Assembly (NCBI RefSeq): GCF_003996855.1
Contig: NZ_NRQY01000001.1
Coordinates: 2,258,821 to 2,322,820, forward strand
Direction: 5' to 3'
DNA: 64,000 bases
Origin: Morganella morganii
GTDB taxonomy: Bacteria > Pseudomonadota > Gammaproteobacteria > Enterobacterales > Enterobacteriaceae
This document shows, one piece after another, positions 16,526 through 26,149 of this stretch; position 1 is the stretch's first letter, and each line of letters begins with the position of its first letter. Both the position numbers and the translations under genes were made by a program. The notes beneath the pieces were generated by a model. That model was not told the DNA's origin and did not search any database. It worked only from the letters and a program-made list of their open reading frames with translations.

Positions 16526-17221
16526 GTGTTTACGAAAGTGCGCATTATTTTTGGGATTTTTGCTGTTATCGGGCTGCTGATGCTGATGGGCGGCAGTTAC
16601 TTATACCTTTCCGGTTATTCGCAGGAAAAAAACGGAATCGTGGCCACCGGACAAATCATCGATCTGTCGGTGCACCGTTCAGATAACGGCATCTCATACT
16701 GCCCGGTGGTGAAATACACAGACGGACAGGACACGTATGTCATGGAGTCCTCCTATTGCAGCAGCGGCTACCGCAATGCATCGGGTGACAATATTGAGGT
16801 TATTTATCAGCCCGGCATCCCGGCTAACGCGGTTATCCATTCCTTCGGCGGCCTGTACGGCGGTGCAGTGATTCTTCTCGGGATGGGAGTGATATTTGCA
16901 CTGGTTGGCACGCTGCCGCTGATTATCATGTACCTGCGGGGGAAATCCGCTCAGCGCCTGCTGCGGGAAGGAATGCCGATCAAAGCCAGAATCACCGGTG
17001 CGGAGATGAACACGACGATTAGTATCAACGGCCGCTGCCCGTTCCGGATTGTTGCGCAGGTGCACAACAGTGCCGAAAACACTGTAAAACTGTATTACAG
17101 CCGCAATATTGCGTTTGATCCGGCGCCGTTTATTCATCAGGAGTTTGTCACGGTTTATGCGGACACGAAAAATCCTGATAACTATTTCATGGATATCTCG
17201 TTCCTGCCGGTAGTAAAGTGA
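16526..17221 (+). CDS. DUF3592 family membrane protein
   Basis: This protein of about 231 residues has an N-terminal transmembrane segment (IIFGIFAVIGLLMLMGGSYL) and a second near residues 110-135 (GGAVILLGMGVIFALVGTL). Between them lies the extracytoplasmic DUF3592 domain (ATGQIIDLSV, SYCPVVKYTDGQDTYV, IEVIYQPGIPANAVI). A further beta-rich domain follows. The function is unknown. The GTG at 16526 is preferred because ACGGAG lies 5 bases upstream; a GTG at 16520 overlaps that site. It sits 20 bases after xni and is not part of the E. coli gene order. Confidence 0.8.
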   Translation: MFTKVRIIFGIFAVIGLLMLMGGSYLYLSGYSQEKNGIVATGQIIDLSVHRSDNGISYCPVVKYTDGQDTYVMESSYCSSGYRNASGDNIEVIYQPGIPANAVIHSFGGLYGGAVILLGMGVIFALVGTLPLIIMYLRGKSAQRLLREGMPIKARITGAEMNTTISINGRCPFRIVAQVHNSAENTVKLYYSRNIAFDPAPFIHQEFVTVYADTKNPDNYFMDISFLPVVK

Positions 17222-17225
17222 TAAA

Positions 17226-17257
17226 AAAATCCCGGCAATCTGATCCGCCGGGATTTT
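17226..17257. terminator. Bidirectional terminator
   Basis: AAAATCCCGG (17226-17235) and CCGGGATTTT (17248-17257) form a perfect 10-bp stem with A/T flanks. It lies between the convergent DUF3592 gene and rlmM. Confidence 0.85.
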
Positions 17258-17285
17258 AAAGATATTTATCGCTGACAGACGTAAA

Positions 17286-18383
17286 TCAGAATACCCGATC
17301 CGGGTTATAAGCACCCCACACGCGCTGGACATGCACCGTAATTTCCTCACGGTCATGATACAGATGCTTCGCGTGGATCAGCGCATTTATGCCCTGCTCT
17401 TTCATTTGAACCGCCATTTTTTCGAGGATATGGGATACCTCTTCATAACGCTTTTTCATCGGCAGCTTGAGGTTGAAAATTGTCTCGCGGCACCAGCCGT
17501 TAACCATCCAGGTGGTCATCAGTGCAGCCACTTTCGCCGGTTTTTCCACCATATCGCAGACCAGCCAGGTAATATTTTTGGAAGTCGGCACAAACTTAAA
17601 ACCATCCTCGCGGAGATGGCGTACCTGTCCGGTATCCATCAGGCTTTCTGCCATCGGGCCGTTATCCACCGCCTGAACGCGCATACTGTGTTTAACCAGC
17701 TGATACGTCCAGCCGCCCGGGCATGCACCCAGATCCACCGCATGTAATCCGCCTTCCAGACGCTCTTCCCACTCGTCATACGGAATAAACATATGGAATG
17801 CTTCTTCCAGCTTGAGCGTGGAGCGGCTCGGTGCATCTGCCGGGAATTTCAGACGCGGAATTCCCATGTAGAACATCGAGTTATTATTCGAGTAAGAATA
17901 ACCCACATAGCAGCAGCCCGGCGCGATAAAGAAGACGTGGATCACCGGACGCCCCCGGTTCTCTTTCGCCAGCAGCAGTTTTTCCTGCCGCAGTGCTGAA
18001 CGCAGCGGCACAGTAAATTTACGGCAGAACTTCATCAGCTCTTTGGCTTCGTTGGTATCAGGCACTTCGACGCGCAAATCACCGGCTCGCTCTACCACAC
18101 CGGTCAGCATCCCCATGATCGGTGTGATCCGGTCATTTTCGGGTAAGTTCTTAAGCAGTTCGCCGATAACGATCATCTGGCGGGCAAAAATCAGTTCTTT
18201 AAACGGGATCTCTTTTGCAATGCGATCGGCATCATCCGGCTGATAACATTCAAAAATGACATAACCGCTGTTCTCTTTAACCCGCGGAAAACCAAAAATC
18301 TCAAGACGACCGGCTTTATCCGTAATCTCTGCCGCACACTCTTTTTCAAAACCCGGGCGGCAATATAATGCTATTTTATTCAT
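17286..18383 (-). CDS. rlmM: 23S rRNA 2'-O-ribose C2498 methyltransferase RlmM
   Basis: This 365-residue enzyme methylates the ribose of C2498 in 23S rRNA. It has an N-terminal THUMP-like region and a C-terminal Rossmann methyltransferase domain with the SAM motif [13 protein letters not shown] and the segment [27 protein letters not shown] carries the conserved acidic position. The length equals that of E. coli RlmM (366 aa). Its start overlaps the ygdD stop by 8 bases, so the two are co-transcribed. Confidence 0.96.
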   Translation of the reverse strand: MNKIALYCRPGFEKECAAEITDKAGRLEIFGFPRVKENSGYVIFECYQPDDADRIAKEIPFKELIFARQMIVIGELLKNLPENDRITPIMGMLTGVVERAGDLRVEVPDTNEAKELMKFCRKFTVPLRSALRQEKLLLAKENRGRPVIHVFFIAPGCCYVGYSYSNNNSMFYMGIPRLKFPADAPSRSTLKLEEAFHMFIPYDEWEERLEGGLHAVDLGACPGGWTYQLVKHSMRVQAVDNGPMAESLMDTGQVRHLREDGFKFVPTSKNITWLVCDMVEKPAKVAALMTTWMVNGWCRETIFNLKLPMKKRYEEVSHILEKMAVQMKEQGINALIHAKHLYHDREEITVHVQRVWGAYNPDRVF

Positions 18384-18771
18384 GGCCGGAAGCCACTTTC
18401 CTTAGACGCAACGCGCCGATTAATACACAAAACCAGCCTAACAGGAAACTTACCCCGCCAACCGGCGTAAAATAGGCAAAATATTTCATCTGTAACAGCG
18501 CCATACAGTACAGGCTGCCGGAGAACAGCAAAATGCCGATCCCGAAAAACAGTCCGCTCCAGTAAAACCACAATACCACTTTGCGCATCAGCACAGCGGC
18601 AAGACCGATCAACGCGAGTGTGTGTGAGATCTGGTACTGGAGACCCAGATTAATCCAGTCCATCTGGTGCTTTGCCAGAACCGGAGTTAAAAGATGCGAT
18701 CCGATTGCGCCGAATGCAACATAAAAAAAGCCGCTGAAACCGGCAAAAATTAACATCAACCGACTATTCAT
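18376..18771 (-). CDS. ygdD: DUF423 inner-membrane protein YgdD
   Basis: This 131-residue protein has four hydrophobic helices (residues about 5-25, 45-65, 68-90 and 97-120). It carries the DUF423 pattern with [13 protein letters not shown] at the N-terminus and [11 protein letters not shown] near the end. It is an inner-membrane protein of unknown function, in the conserved gcvA-ygdD-rlmM order. Confidence 0.93.
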   Translation of the reverse strand: MNSRLMLIFAGFSGFFYVAFGAIGSHLLTPVLAKHQMDWINLGLQYQISHTLALIGLAAVLMRKVVLWFYWSGLFFGIGILLFSGSLYCMALLQMKYFAYFTPVGGVSFLLGWFCVLIGALRLRKVASGHE

Positions 18772-18797
18772 TTGCCATACCTTATGTGATGTTCAGG

Positions 18798-19724
18798 TTA
18801 ATCCTGCTCACTTGTCATCCAACCTAATTTTTCCTGCTCACTCGCCGCCTGCGCCATAATCCACTGACGGAATGCTGCGATTTTACCGGAATCAGCCTGA
18901 CTGTCCTGACACACCAGATAAAACGCATTTTTACTGACCAGAATATCTTTAAACGGGCACACCAGGCGACCGGCATCCAGTTCATTTTTTGCCATAACAT
19001 TATTGACCAGTGCCACACCCTGCCCGTGCACTGCGGCCTGAATCACCATCGCACTGTGGCTGAAAATCGGCCCGTGCTGCACATTGACCTGCTGCTGTAA
19101 ATCCGCCTGCCGGATATACGCCTGCCAGTCACGGCGGGATGAATCGTGCAGAAGTGTATGATACGACAAATCGGTCAGCGTTTTGAGCGGCCGTTCACCG
19201 GTCATCAGTGACGGCGCGCACACCGGTATAAGATATTCCGCATACAGCCGGTCTGTGCGCAGACCCGGCCAGTTACCCCTGCCGTAAAAAATCGCCACAT
19301 CCACGTCATCGGCCAGTTTATCTTCTTCGCGGTCGACTGCCTGGATGCGCACATCAATCCCCGGATAGGCCTGATGGAAACCGGACAGGCGCGGCACCAA
19401 CCACTGAATTGCGAAACTCGGTGACAGACTGACAGTCAGCGCCCCTTTGGCACTGCGCGCCTGGAGTTTGCGCGTGGCATCGTTTATCGCTGAGAAGATT
19501 TCCTTAATATCGAGATAATAACTCTGCCCCTCTTCCGTCAGCAACAACGAACGGTTCCGGCGGCGGAATAATTTCAGTCCGAGGAAATCTTCCAGGCTTT
19601 TCATCTGATGGCTCACTGCGGCCTGAGTCACAAAGAGCTCTTCCGCCGCCTTAGTAAAACTTAAATGGCGGGCGGCAGCATCGAAGACACGCAAAGCATT
19701 GAGCGGAGGCAATCGTTTGGACAT
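18798..19724 (-). CDS. gcvA: Glycine cleavage transcriptional regulator GcvA
   Basis: This 308-residue LysR-type regulator activates the glycine cleavage operon and the sRNA gene gcvB when glycine is high. The N-terminal winged helix reads LRVFDAAARHLSFTKAAEEL then VTQAAVSHQMKSLED, almost the same as in E. coli GcvA. The effector domain follows from about residue 95. It is transcribed divergently from gcvB, with a 123-base control region between them. Confidence 0.95.
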   Translation of the reverse strand: MSKRLPPLNALRVFDAAARHLSFTKAAEELFVTQAAVSHQMKSLEDFLGLKLFRRRNRSLLLTEEGQSYYLDIKEIFSAINDATRKLQARSAKGALTVSLSPSFAIQWLVPRLSGFHQAYPGIDVRIQAVDREEDKLADDVDVAIFYGRGNWPGLRTDRLYAEYLIPVCAPSLMTGERPLKTLTDLSYHTLLHDSSRRDWQAYIRQADLQQQVNVQHGPIFSHSAMVIQAAVHGQGVALVNNVMAKNELDAGRLVCPFKDILVSKNAFYLVCQDSQADSGKIAAFRQWIMAQAASEQEKLGWMTSEQD

Positions 19725-19835
19725 TTTCTGGTTTTTCTGTCTGATCCGGATACCGGTAACGTAAGTTTAGCTGGGATTAGTTTTTATAATCCGAAGCATT
19801 ATAAATTGTCCCTTGATGATACACCAGCAAATACC

Positions 19836-19841
19836 TATAGT
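19836..19841 (+). promoter_or_regulatory. -10 element of gcvB
   Basis: TATAGT lies 6 bases upstream of the first base expected for GcvB (19848), the correct spacing for a sigma-70 -10 box. The region upstream to 19725 would hold the GcvA binding sites. Confidence 0.75.
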
Positions 19842-19847
19842 ATGCCC

Positions 19848-20049
19848 ACTTCCTGAGCCGGAACGAAAAGTTGAACGGTAGTGATACTGCAAAACTTTTG
19901 GCTATGTGGTTGTGATGTTGTGTTTGCAAGTTGTCCGGGAGTTCCGGACATAGTAGCTTAAGCTACTGTTTTTTTCACTTCCTGTACATTTACCCTGTCT
20001 GTCCATAGTGATTTTTTGAATGCACCGCCGATTGCGGTGCTTTTTTTTT
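19848..20049 (+). ncRNA. gcvB: Small RNA GcvB
   Basis: This is an Hfq-dependent sRNA of about 200 nt that represses amino acid and peptide transporter mRNAs. The 5' end ACTTCCTGAGCCGGAACG matches E. coli GcvB exactly. The GU-rich seed region R1 (GTGGTTGTGATGTTGTG, about 19910-19926) is present. A highly conserved block ACTTCCTGTACATTTACCC (from 19977) follows. The terminator is GCACCGC/GCGGTGC (20022-20040) with nine T's. It is divergent from gcvA, as in E. coli. Nothing else gene-like is seen between 20050 and csdA. Confidence 0.97.
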
Positions 20050-20226
20050 GCCTTCCGTCCGCAGATACCTTTTCCCCGTCTGGAAAGCCGTCACGATGTT
20101 GATTATAGTAAACCGTCGCTGACGGTGCTACCGCCGCGATCCGGCCGGTCACCGGCAGGCTGCTGCCTCTGATGTACCGGATACCGCACTTTTTGCATAA
20201 GCTCTGTTTATCTCAGACAGCCGTTG

Positions 20227-21447
20227 ATGACACTGATGAAAACCTTCTCTCCCGATACATTCCGCCGCGCCTTTCCCGGTACCGCCGGTGACACTGTGTT
20301 TCTCGACAGTGCAGCTACTGCCCTTAAACCGGATGTGATGATACAGGCGACTGCCCGCTATTATCAGAATAACAGCGGCGCGACCGTTCACCGCAGCCAT
20401 CACCGGCAGGCCAGGGTCGTCACTGAGCAGTTTGAGCAGGCGCGCGAAGCCGTACGGCAACTGATTCAGGCGGAGGATGCCCGCAGCTGTATCTGGACAA
20501 AAGGCACGACCGAATCCCTGAACCTGGTGGCTCAGGGCTTTTTTCGCCCGCGTCTGCAACCGGGGGATGAAATCATTGTCAGTGAATTTGAGCACCATTC
20601 CAACCTGATCCCGTGGATCATGCTGGCACAGCAGACCGGAGCCAGACTGGTAAAATGGCCGCTGACGGCAGAGAAAACACTCTGCTGTGACCGGCTGGCA
20701 GCCCTGTTATCGCCCCGCACCCGGCTGGTGGCGGTCACGCAGATGTCTAATGTCACCGGATACCGGCCGGATATCGCCCGGGCGGCGCAACTGGCGCATC
20801 AGCACGGCGCCCTGATTGTTGCTGACGGTGCTCAGGGCGTGGTTCACCACCCGCTGAATGTCACGCTCAGTGATGTTGATTTTTATGCATTTTCAGCGCA
20901 CAAGATCTATGGTCCGAACGGACTGGGAGTTCTGTACGGCCGCCCGGAATTGCTCAGTGACATGCAGCCGTGGCAGGGCGGCGGCAAGATGCTGACAGAC
21001 ACCGATTTTTTCAGCTTTACCCCGGCACCGGTTCCCGCCCGTTTTGAAGCAGGCACACCAAATGTTGCCGGTGTCACTGCATTCGGGGAAACGCTGCGCT
21101 GGCTGGATACGGCAGATCTCACTGCCGCCCACGAATACACAGCCGCACTGTGTGACAGTGCGGAGCAGCAGCTCGCGGCACTGCCGGGTTTTCGCAGTTA
21201 CCGCAGCCCCGGCAGCCCGCTGCTGGCCTTTAATATCGATGGTATTCATCACAGTGATATCGCCACACTGCTGGCCGAGAAAAATATCGCCCTGCGCCAC
21301 GGACAGCATTGTGCACAGCCGCTGTGTCAGGCACTTGAGACGGAAGGCTGCCTGCGGGCCTCCTTTATGCCGTATAATCAGCCGGATGATATCCGCCTGC
21401 TGGTTCAGGCCGTGCAATTTGCCCTTGAAATCCTGGCTGACGACTGA
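20227..21447 (+). CDS. csdA: Cysteine desulfurase CsdA
   Basis: This pyridoxal-phosphate enzyme of about 406 residues removes sulfur from cysteine (and selenium from selenocysteine) and passes it to CsdE. The PLP lysine is in FSAHKIYGPNGLGVLYG, and the catalytic cysteine is in RHGQHCAQPL. VYLDSAATALKP-like and NVTGYRPDIARAA segments match the class V aminotransferase fold. Possible starts are ATG 20227, ATG 20236 and TTG 20224; no clear ribosome site decides. csdE follows after 9 bases. Confidence 0.95.
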   Translation: MTLMKTFSPDTFRRAFPGTAGDTVFLDSAATALKPDVMIQATARYYQNNSGATVHRSHHRQARVVTEQFEQAREAVRQLIQAEDARSCIWTKGTTESLNLVAQGFFRPRLQPGDEIIVSEFEHHSNLIPWIMLAQQTGARLVKWPLTAEKTLCCDRLAALLSPRTRLVAVTQMSNVTGYRPDIARAAQLAHQHGALIVADGAQGVVHHPLNVTLSDVDFYAFSAHKIYGPNGLGVLYGRPELLSDMQPWQGGGKMLTDTDFFSFTPAPVPARFEAGTPNVAGVTAFGETLRWLDTADLTAAHEYTAALCDSAEQQLAALPGFRSYRSPGSPLLAFNIDGIHHSDIATLLAEKNIALRHGQHCAQPLCQALETEGCLRASFMPYNQPDDIRLLVQAVQFALEILADD

Positions 21448-21456
21448 GAGAAAAAA

Positions 21457-21906
21457 ATGACACACACATTTCCGGCACACCCGTTCGGCCACACTATCCG
21501 CCGTGAGCAGCTTGCGGAAACCTTTTCCGCCTGCCGCTCATGGGAAGAAAAATACCGTCAGCTGGTGATACTGGCACGTCAGTTACCGGCGCTGCCGCCG
21601 GAAAGCAAACGTGAAGAGACGGAAATTAAAGGCTGTGAAAACCGCGTCTGGCTGGACGGCTCACTCAGCAGCGACGGCACGCTGCATTTTTGGGGAGACA
21701 GTGACGGACGGATTGTCAAAGGTCTGCTGGCGGTATTACTGACCGAAGCGGAAGGACTGACACCGGAAGCACTGCTGTCCGCGGATTTATCCGCGGCTTA
21801 TGAGCAGTACGGGCTGAGCGCGCAGCTCAGCCAGTCCAGACAAAACGGGATTCAGGCACTGATTGATGCCGCCCGCGCCATTGCGCAGCGGTTCAGCGCC
21901 TGCTGA
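21457..21906 (+). CDS. csdE: Sulfur acceptor protein CsdE
   Basis: This 149-residue SufE-family protein accepts persulfide sulfur from CsdA. The acceptor cysteine is in EIKGCENRVWLDG. FWGDSDGRIVKGLLAVL is the second family motif. The csdA-csdE pair is an operon. The convergent tcdA (CsdL), to which CsdE supplies its function in E. coli, ends 5 bases away. Confidence 0.95.
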   Translation: MTHTFPAHPFGHTIRREQLAETFSACRSWEEKYRQLVILARQLPALPPESKREETEIKGCENRVWLDGSLSSDGTLHFWGDSDGRIVKGLLAVLLTEAEGLTPEALLSADLSAAYEQYGLSAQLSQSRQNGIQALIDAARAIAQRFSAC

Positions 21907-21911
21907 GAGGC

Positions 21912-22727
21912 TTATTCCGCAGCAGCACGCTCTGCTTTTGCCACCAGTTTTTTCAATGCATGAGAGACCGCCACAAACCCGAAAGATGCCGTCACCACCG
22001 TTGCAGCACCGAACCCGGCAGCGCAGTCCATCCGCATACTGCCTTCCGCACTGTTTTTCATACCGCAGGCCGCGCTGCCGTCCGCCTGCGGATACCGCAG
22101 CGGCTCTGTCGAGAAGACACAATCGATCCCGAGCCGTCCTTTGCCGTTTTTACGCACGCCGTAGTCTGATTTCAGGCGCTCGCGCAGTTTTGCCGCCAGC
22201 GGGTCCTGCAACGTTTTCGCCAGATCCGCGACCTGAATCTGTGTCGGATCAATCTGCCCGCCCGCACCACCGGTGGTCACCAGAGGAATCTTGTTGCGGC
22301 GGCAGTAGGCCAGCAGCGCCGCTTTCGGACGGACGCTGTCGATAGCATCAATCACATAATCAAATCCGTGACTCATCATGTCCGCGACATTATCCGGCGT
22401 GACGAAATCATCCGTACAGTGCACCTCACACTCCGGATTAATCGCCAGAATCCGCTCCCGCATCACCTCAATTTTCGGCTGCCCGACGGTTCCCTGCATC
22501 GCATGGATCTGACGATTGGTATTGGTCACACACACATCATCCATATCAATCAGTGTAATAGCACCAATTCCGGTACGTGCCAGTGCTTCCGCAGCCCACG
22601 AGCCGACACCGCCGATACCGACAACACAAAAATGAGAGCGGGCAAATAAACGGAGTGCCTGCTGACCATAAAGACGCCCGATACCGGCAAAACGCTGCAA
22701 ATAAGCATCAGATAAAAGGGTTTGCAT
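21912..22727 (-). CDS. tcdA: tRNA threonylcarbamoyladenosine dehydratase TcdA (CsdL)
   Basis: This 271-residue E1-like ATP-dependent enzyme forms cyclic t6A at tRNA position 37. The nucleotide-binding motif is GIGGVGSWAAEALARTGIG with the following acidic LIDMDDVCVTNTNRQ. The C-terminal part has GFGAATVVTASFGFVA. It works with CsdA-CsdE, encoded convergently next to it. Confidence 0.95.
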   Translation of the reverse strand: MQTLLSDAYLQRFAGIGRLYGQQALRLFARSHFCVVGIGGVGSWAAEALARTGIGAITLIDMDDVCVTNTNRQIHAMQGTVGQPKIEVMRERILAINPECEVHCTDDFVTPDNVADMMSHGFDYVIDAIDSVRPKAALLAYCRRNKIPLVTTGGAGGQIDPTQIQVADLAKTLQDPLAAKLRERLKSDYGVRKNGKGRLGIDCVFSTEPLRYPQADGSAACGMKNSAEGSMRMDCAAGFGAATVVTASFGFVAVSHALKKLVAKAERAAAE

Positions 22728-22777
22728 AATACAGAAACCTGCGGTGAAAAATGACAGAAATGACGGAGAAATAATGC

Positions 22778-22808
22778 GGGTGCATACTTCGTCGCGAAGT
22801 ATACACCC
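22778..22808. repeat. Isolated near-perfect inverted repeat
   Basis: GGGTG-c-ATACTTCG, tcg, CGAAGTAT-a-CACCC folds into a 13-bp stem with one internal mismatch pair and a 3-base loop. It lies between tcdA and mltA, downstream of mltA. There is no T-run, so it may be an mRNA-stabilising hairpin or a small dispersed repeat. Confidence 0.6.
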
Positions 22809-22821
22809 AGGGAATGAAAGA

Positions 22822-23925
22822 CTACAGCGCCGGGTTCAGGATCGGCGGGATACCTTTTTTCAGTACCCAGACCCGGCCGTAATGGTTGTAGAATCCGGCC
22901 ATCAGCCCGGCATCGTGACCGATACCGTGATAAATATCGAAGTGATGCCCTTTAATAGCCCCGCCGACATCCAGTGCGACCATCAGGCGCATATCGTAAC
23001 GACCGGTAAAATTGCCCTGATTATCCAGCACCGGGACTTCTGCCAGCAGCGTGGTTCCCGGCGGGATCAATGTTTTATCCGACGCCACAGACGCTTTGGC
23101 AATCAGCGGCACCGCACTCGCGCCTTTCACCGGTGCATACTGCTTCGGCGTGAAAAAGACAAAAGAGGCGTTTTGCTCGAGTAATTCCTGCACGTCCTGC
23201 GGAGAGTGATTGTCAGCCCACTGACGGATCGCCAGCATCGACATATCTTTCTTTTCTACCTCACCGCGCTCGATAAGAACACGGCCGATACTGGTATAAC
23301 CGTGCCCGTTCTTCCCGGCATACGCGAAAAAATTCAGCTCTGAACCATCACCAAAATCAATATAAGCACTGCCCTGGACATCCATCAGGAAGTTATCCAT
23401 CAGTGAATTGCTGTAGGCGAGAACATAATTATCACTCAGCGCACCGCGATAGATCTGAGCACGGCTCGGCAGGCGGCTGCCTTTTTTCGGCGGCATACGG
23501 TAAATAGGATACTGAAACTCCCCCTGACGGGTATGACGGGCCTGAACAACCGGGGTGTAATAACCGGTGAACTGCACGTTTCCGTAGTTATCTTTGCCTT
23601 CCATCTGATACGTGTGCAGATTGAACTGCCGCAGCTGAGCGGTATCCGCACCGGAACGCAGCCAGTTTTCAACCGCACGGAAATTTTCGCTGTACTGATT
23701 GTACAGGCGCGGTGAGGTTGTCCGGATAGCATCCACCTGTTTCAGAAAGTCCGGGCCGTTAACCGGCACGCCGGGGCTGTTGACGTTTGCCACTTCCTGT
23801 AAATTTTGCGTCAGATGCCCGTCTTTATACTGCTGACCTTTGTCCGTCGGGCGTGATTCACAGCCAACCAATAACGAAAACAATACACCGCACAACAAAT
23901 ACCTGCCGGTTTTGCTCATACCCAT
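22822..23925 (-). CDS. mltA: Membrane-bound lytic murein transglycosylase A
   Basis: This lipoprotein of about 365 residues cleaves peptidoglycan to 1,6-anhydromuropeptides at the outer membrane. The signal peptide ends in a lipobox with the Cys in LLVGCESRPTDKGQQYKDG. The middle matches E. coli MltA closely (MEGKDNYGNVQFTGYYTPV, LAYSNSLMDNF). The catalytic Asp lies in the C-terminal MVALDVGGAIKG region. The start may be ATG 23925 or, two codons on, ATG 23919. Confidence 0.95.
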   Translation of the reverse strand: MGMSKTGRYLLCGVLFSLLVGCESRPTDKGQQYKDGHLTQNLQEVANVNSPGVPVNGPDFLKQVDAIRTTSPRLYNQYSENFRAVENWLRSGADTAQLRQFNLHTYQMEGKDNYGNVQFTGYYTPVVQARHTRQGEFQYPIYRMPPKKGSRLPSRAQIYRGALSDNYVLAYSNSLMDNFLMDVQGSAYIDFGDGSELNFFAYAGKNGHGYTSIGRVLIERGEVEKKDMSMLAIRQWADNHSPQDVQELLEQNASFVFFTPKQYAPVKGASAVPLIAKASVASDKTLIPPGTTLLAEVPVLDNQGNFTGRYDMRLMVALDVGGAIKGHHFDIYHGIGHDAGLMAGFYNHYGRVWVLKKGIPPILNPAL

Positions 23926-24106
23926 CCGCCAACCAATAATTTGAATTAATACAATATGTATGCGAACGATATCAAATCGCTTTTATTATGCAACCGGTTT
24001 CATTTTTTCTTCTGAACAATCCTCCGGCCGGACGGACAAAAAACAGGCAATATGCCGGATAATCAACCAAATCATGTGGCGGGATAGCTTTTTATCAAGA
24101 AAAAAC

Positions 24107-24134
24107 TTGCATCAGCTCTCATCCTGAGTATAGT
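24107..24134 (+). promoter_or_regulatory. Promoter of the initiator tRNA genes
   Basis: TTGCAT (24107-24112) and TATAGT (24129-24134) are 16 bases apart, about 15 bases before the first tRNA. The G/C-containing GTGCACC discriminator is typical of stable RNA promoters. Confidence 0.7.
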
Positions 24135-24148
24135 GTGCACCTCACAGA

Positions 24149-24225
<77 letters not shown>

Positions 24226-24292
24226 ATCTTTTATGATGTGCGACGTTTGTGAAATATAGTATTTGTGAAGTGCTCAGTTAATGATATTCGGA

Positions 24293-24369
<77 letters not shown>

Positions 24370-24395
24370 ACCTTCTTATCATTAACAAAATCGGA

Positions 24396-24472
<77 letters not shown>

Positions 24473-24478
24473 CTCTTC

Positions 24479-24503
24479 TGACAGATTTCCCTGTCACTTT
24501 TCC
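24479..24503 (+). terminator. Probable terminator of the tRNA operon
   Basis: The TGACAG/CTGTCA stem (24479-24484 with 24491-24496) with a 6-base loop is followed by CTTTTCC, six bases after the last tRNA. The stem is short, so this is a moderate call. Confidence 0.5.
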
Positions 24504-24617
24504 TGAAAAAACTCAAAATTTATCCCTGAAACACGATTATTTCAGTGCATAACTATGTCTGTGCTGTATCTGTCCGTTTCACACCACATCCTTGTGATGT
24601 ATATCTTTGTCATATTC

Positions 24618-25868
24618 TCAGTTGCGCCGCGCGACAGCTCCGCCGTTGGCAAAATACGCCTTAATCCCCCGGAAGATAGAATTTGCCATCTCCTGCTGGA
24701 ATTTGGCCGTTTTCAGCAGACGCTCTTCCTCAAGGTTACTGATAAAGGCGGTTTCCACCAGAATCGACGGGATATCCGGCGCTTTCAGCACCGCAAATCC
24801 GGCCTGATCGACAGTCCGTTTATGCAGTTTGTTGACACTCCCCATCCGTTTCAGCACTTCTGAACCGAATTTGAGGCTATCTTTGATACTCGCACTCTGC
24901 ACCATATCAAACATGGTCTGGTCGAGATATTTATCCCCGCTTTTGCTGACACCCCCGATTCTATCCGCATCGTTCTGGGTCTGTGCCAGGTATTTTGCGG
25001 TATTACTGGTCGCACCGCGTGTCGAGAGCGCAAAGACAGACGAACCTCTGGCAGAACGATTGGTAAAGGCATCCGCATGGATCGAAACAAACAGATCCGC
25101 CCGCATTTTACGGGCTTTGGCCACACGCACCGACAACGGGATAAACACATCCTCATTACGCGTCATATAAGCGCGCATACCCGGTTCGCGGTCGATCAGC
25201 GATTTCAGACGGCGGGCGATTTGCAGCACCACATCCTTTTCGCGTGTTTTGTATTTCCCGATAGCCCCCGGGTCTTCCCCGCCGTGGCCCGGATCAATCA
25301 TGATCACAACCGGCCTGTCCTGACCGGCTTTACCCGGTTTCGGCGTTTCACGCGGCAGACTCTCTTCCAGATCACCCCGGTTGTAATCTTCCAGCAGCGC
25401 CAGCAGTGGATCATCTTCCGTTGCCGAACCATTTTTCGGATAAAAATCAAGCACCAGACGGTTTTTAAACTCAGCAACCGGGGTCAGTTCCAGTACCTGC
25501 GGGCTCATCGCCTGCTTCACTTCAAATACCAGACGGACAGTCTGCGGATCGTTCTGACCGACACGGATCAGTTTCAGATGCGGATCACGATCCTGCACCT
25601 GCTTATCCATCCCTTTCAGCACACTGTTGAGGTGCACATTTTTCAGATCGACAACAATACGTTCCGGATTTTGCAGTGAAAACTGCTTATATTTCAGCGG
25701 ATGATCCGACTCAATAATCACACGGGTATAACTGGATGCCGGCCAGATACGCACCGCCACAATCTGTGACGACGCCGCAAAGCCGAACGGGCTGATACTC
25801 AGCAGACAAAACGCCGCAGCTCCTTTCAGCAACAGACGGCGTGACGCATCATGTTCAGAATGACTCAT
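24618..25868 (-). CDS. amiC: N-acetylmuramoyl-L-alanine amidase AmiC
   Basis: This 416-residue periplasmic amidase splits septal peptidoglycan during cell division. It has a Tat signal ([12 protein letters not shown]) and an N-terminal AMIN domain (about residues 35-140) that targets the division site. A zinc amidase_3 domain follows with [25 protein letters not shown] and LVETAFISN. The start at 25868 ([15 protein letters not shown]) puts the Tat motif at the N-terminus; an upstream frame start at 25895 is less likely. It is divergent from argA. Confidence 0.95.
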   Translation of the reverse strand: MSHSEHDASRRLLLKGAAAFCLLSISPFGFAASSQIVAVRIWPASSYTRVIIESDHPLKYKQFSLQNPERIVVDLKNVHLNSVLKGMDKQVQDRDPHLKLIRVGQNDPQTVRLVFEVKQAMSPQVLELTPVAEFKNRLVLDFYPKNGSATEDDPLLALLEDYNRGDLEESLPRETPKPGKAGQDRPVVIMIDPGHGGEDPGAIGKYKTREKDVVLQIARRLKSLIDREPGMRAYMTRNEDVFIPLSVRVAKARKMRADLFVSIHADAFTNRSARGSSVFALSTRGATSNTAKYLAQTQNDADRIGGVSKSGDKYLDQTMFDMVQSASIKDSLKFGSEVLKRMGSVNKLHKRTVDQAGFAVLKAPDIPSILVETAFISNLEEERLLKTAKFQQEMANSIFRGIKAYFANGGAVARRN

Positions 25869-26080
25869 GAAAAAATATCCATAACGTAAATCCAATCAAC
25901 AATAACCGGCACGGGTGATGAAAACCGGAAAATTAAAGAAACAGAACAATTTATTCCGTAAATAATTTAAACGGCACTTTATCTAATCATTTGCGCCCTG
26001 TCATTATGCATTTTTGGCTTATATGGCGATAACGCCACATAAAACCCGGTTAAATCTTAACCAGCGACCAAAATTTACAC

Positions 26081-26134
26081 TTGCTATTCCTGCGCAAAAA
26101 GAATAAAAATACATAAATTACGAATAAAAATTCA
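26081..26134 (+). promoter_or_regulatory. argA promoter with two ARG boxes
   Basis: TTGCTA (26081-26086) and TAAAAA (26104-26109), 17 bases apart, are a possible promoter. Two ArgR-type boxes follow the consensus TGAATWWWWATTCA: AGAATAAAAATACA (26100-26113) and CGAATAAAAATTCA (26121-26134). The first covers the -10 element, so arginine-bound ArgR should block transcription. Confidence 0.75.
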
Positions 26135-26149
26135 CTTGCGAGGGGTGTT

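Noticed and set aside
19958..20152. 64-codon minus-strand frame over gcvB
   Set aside because: It runs through the conserved sRNA GcvB and its terminator; no coding evidence.
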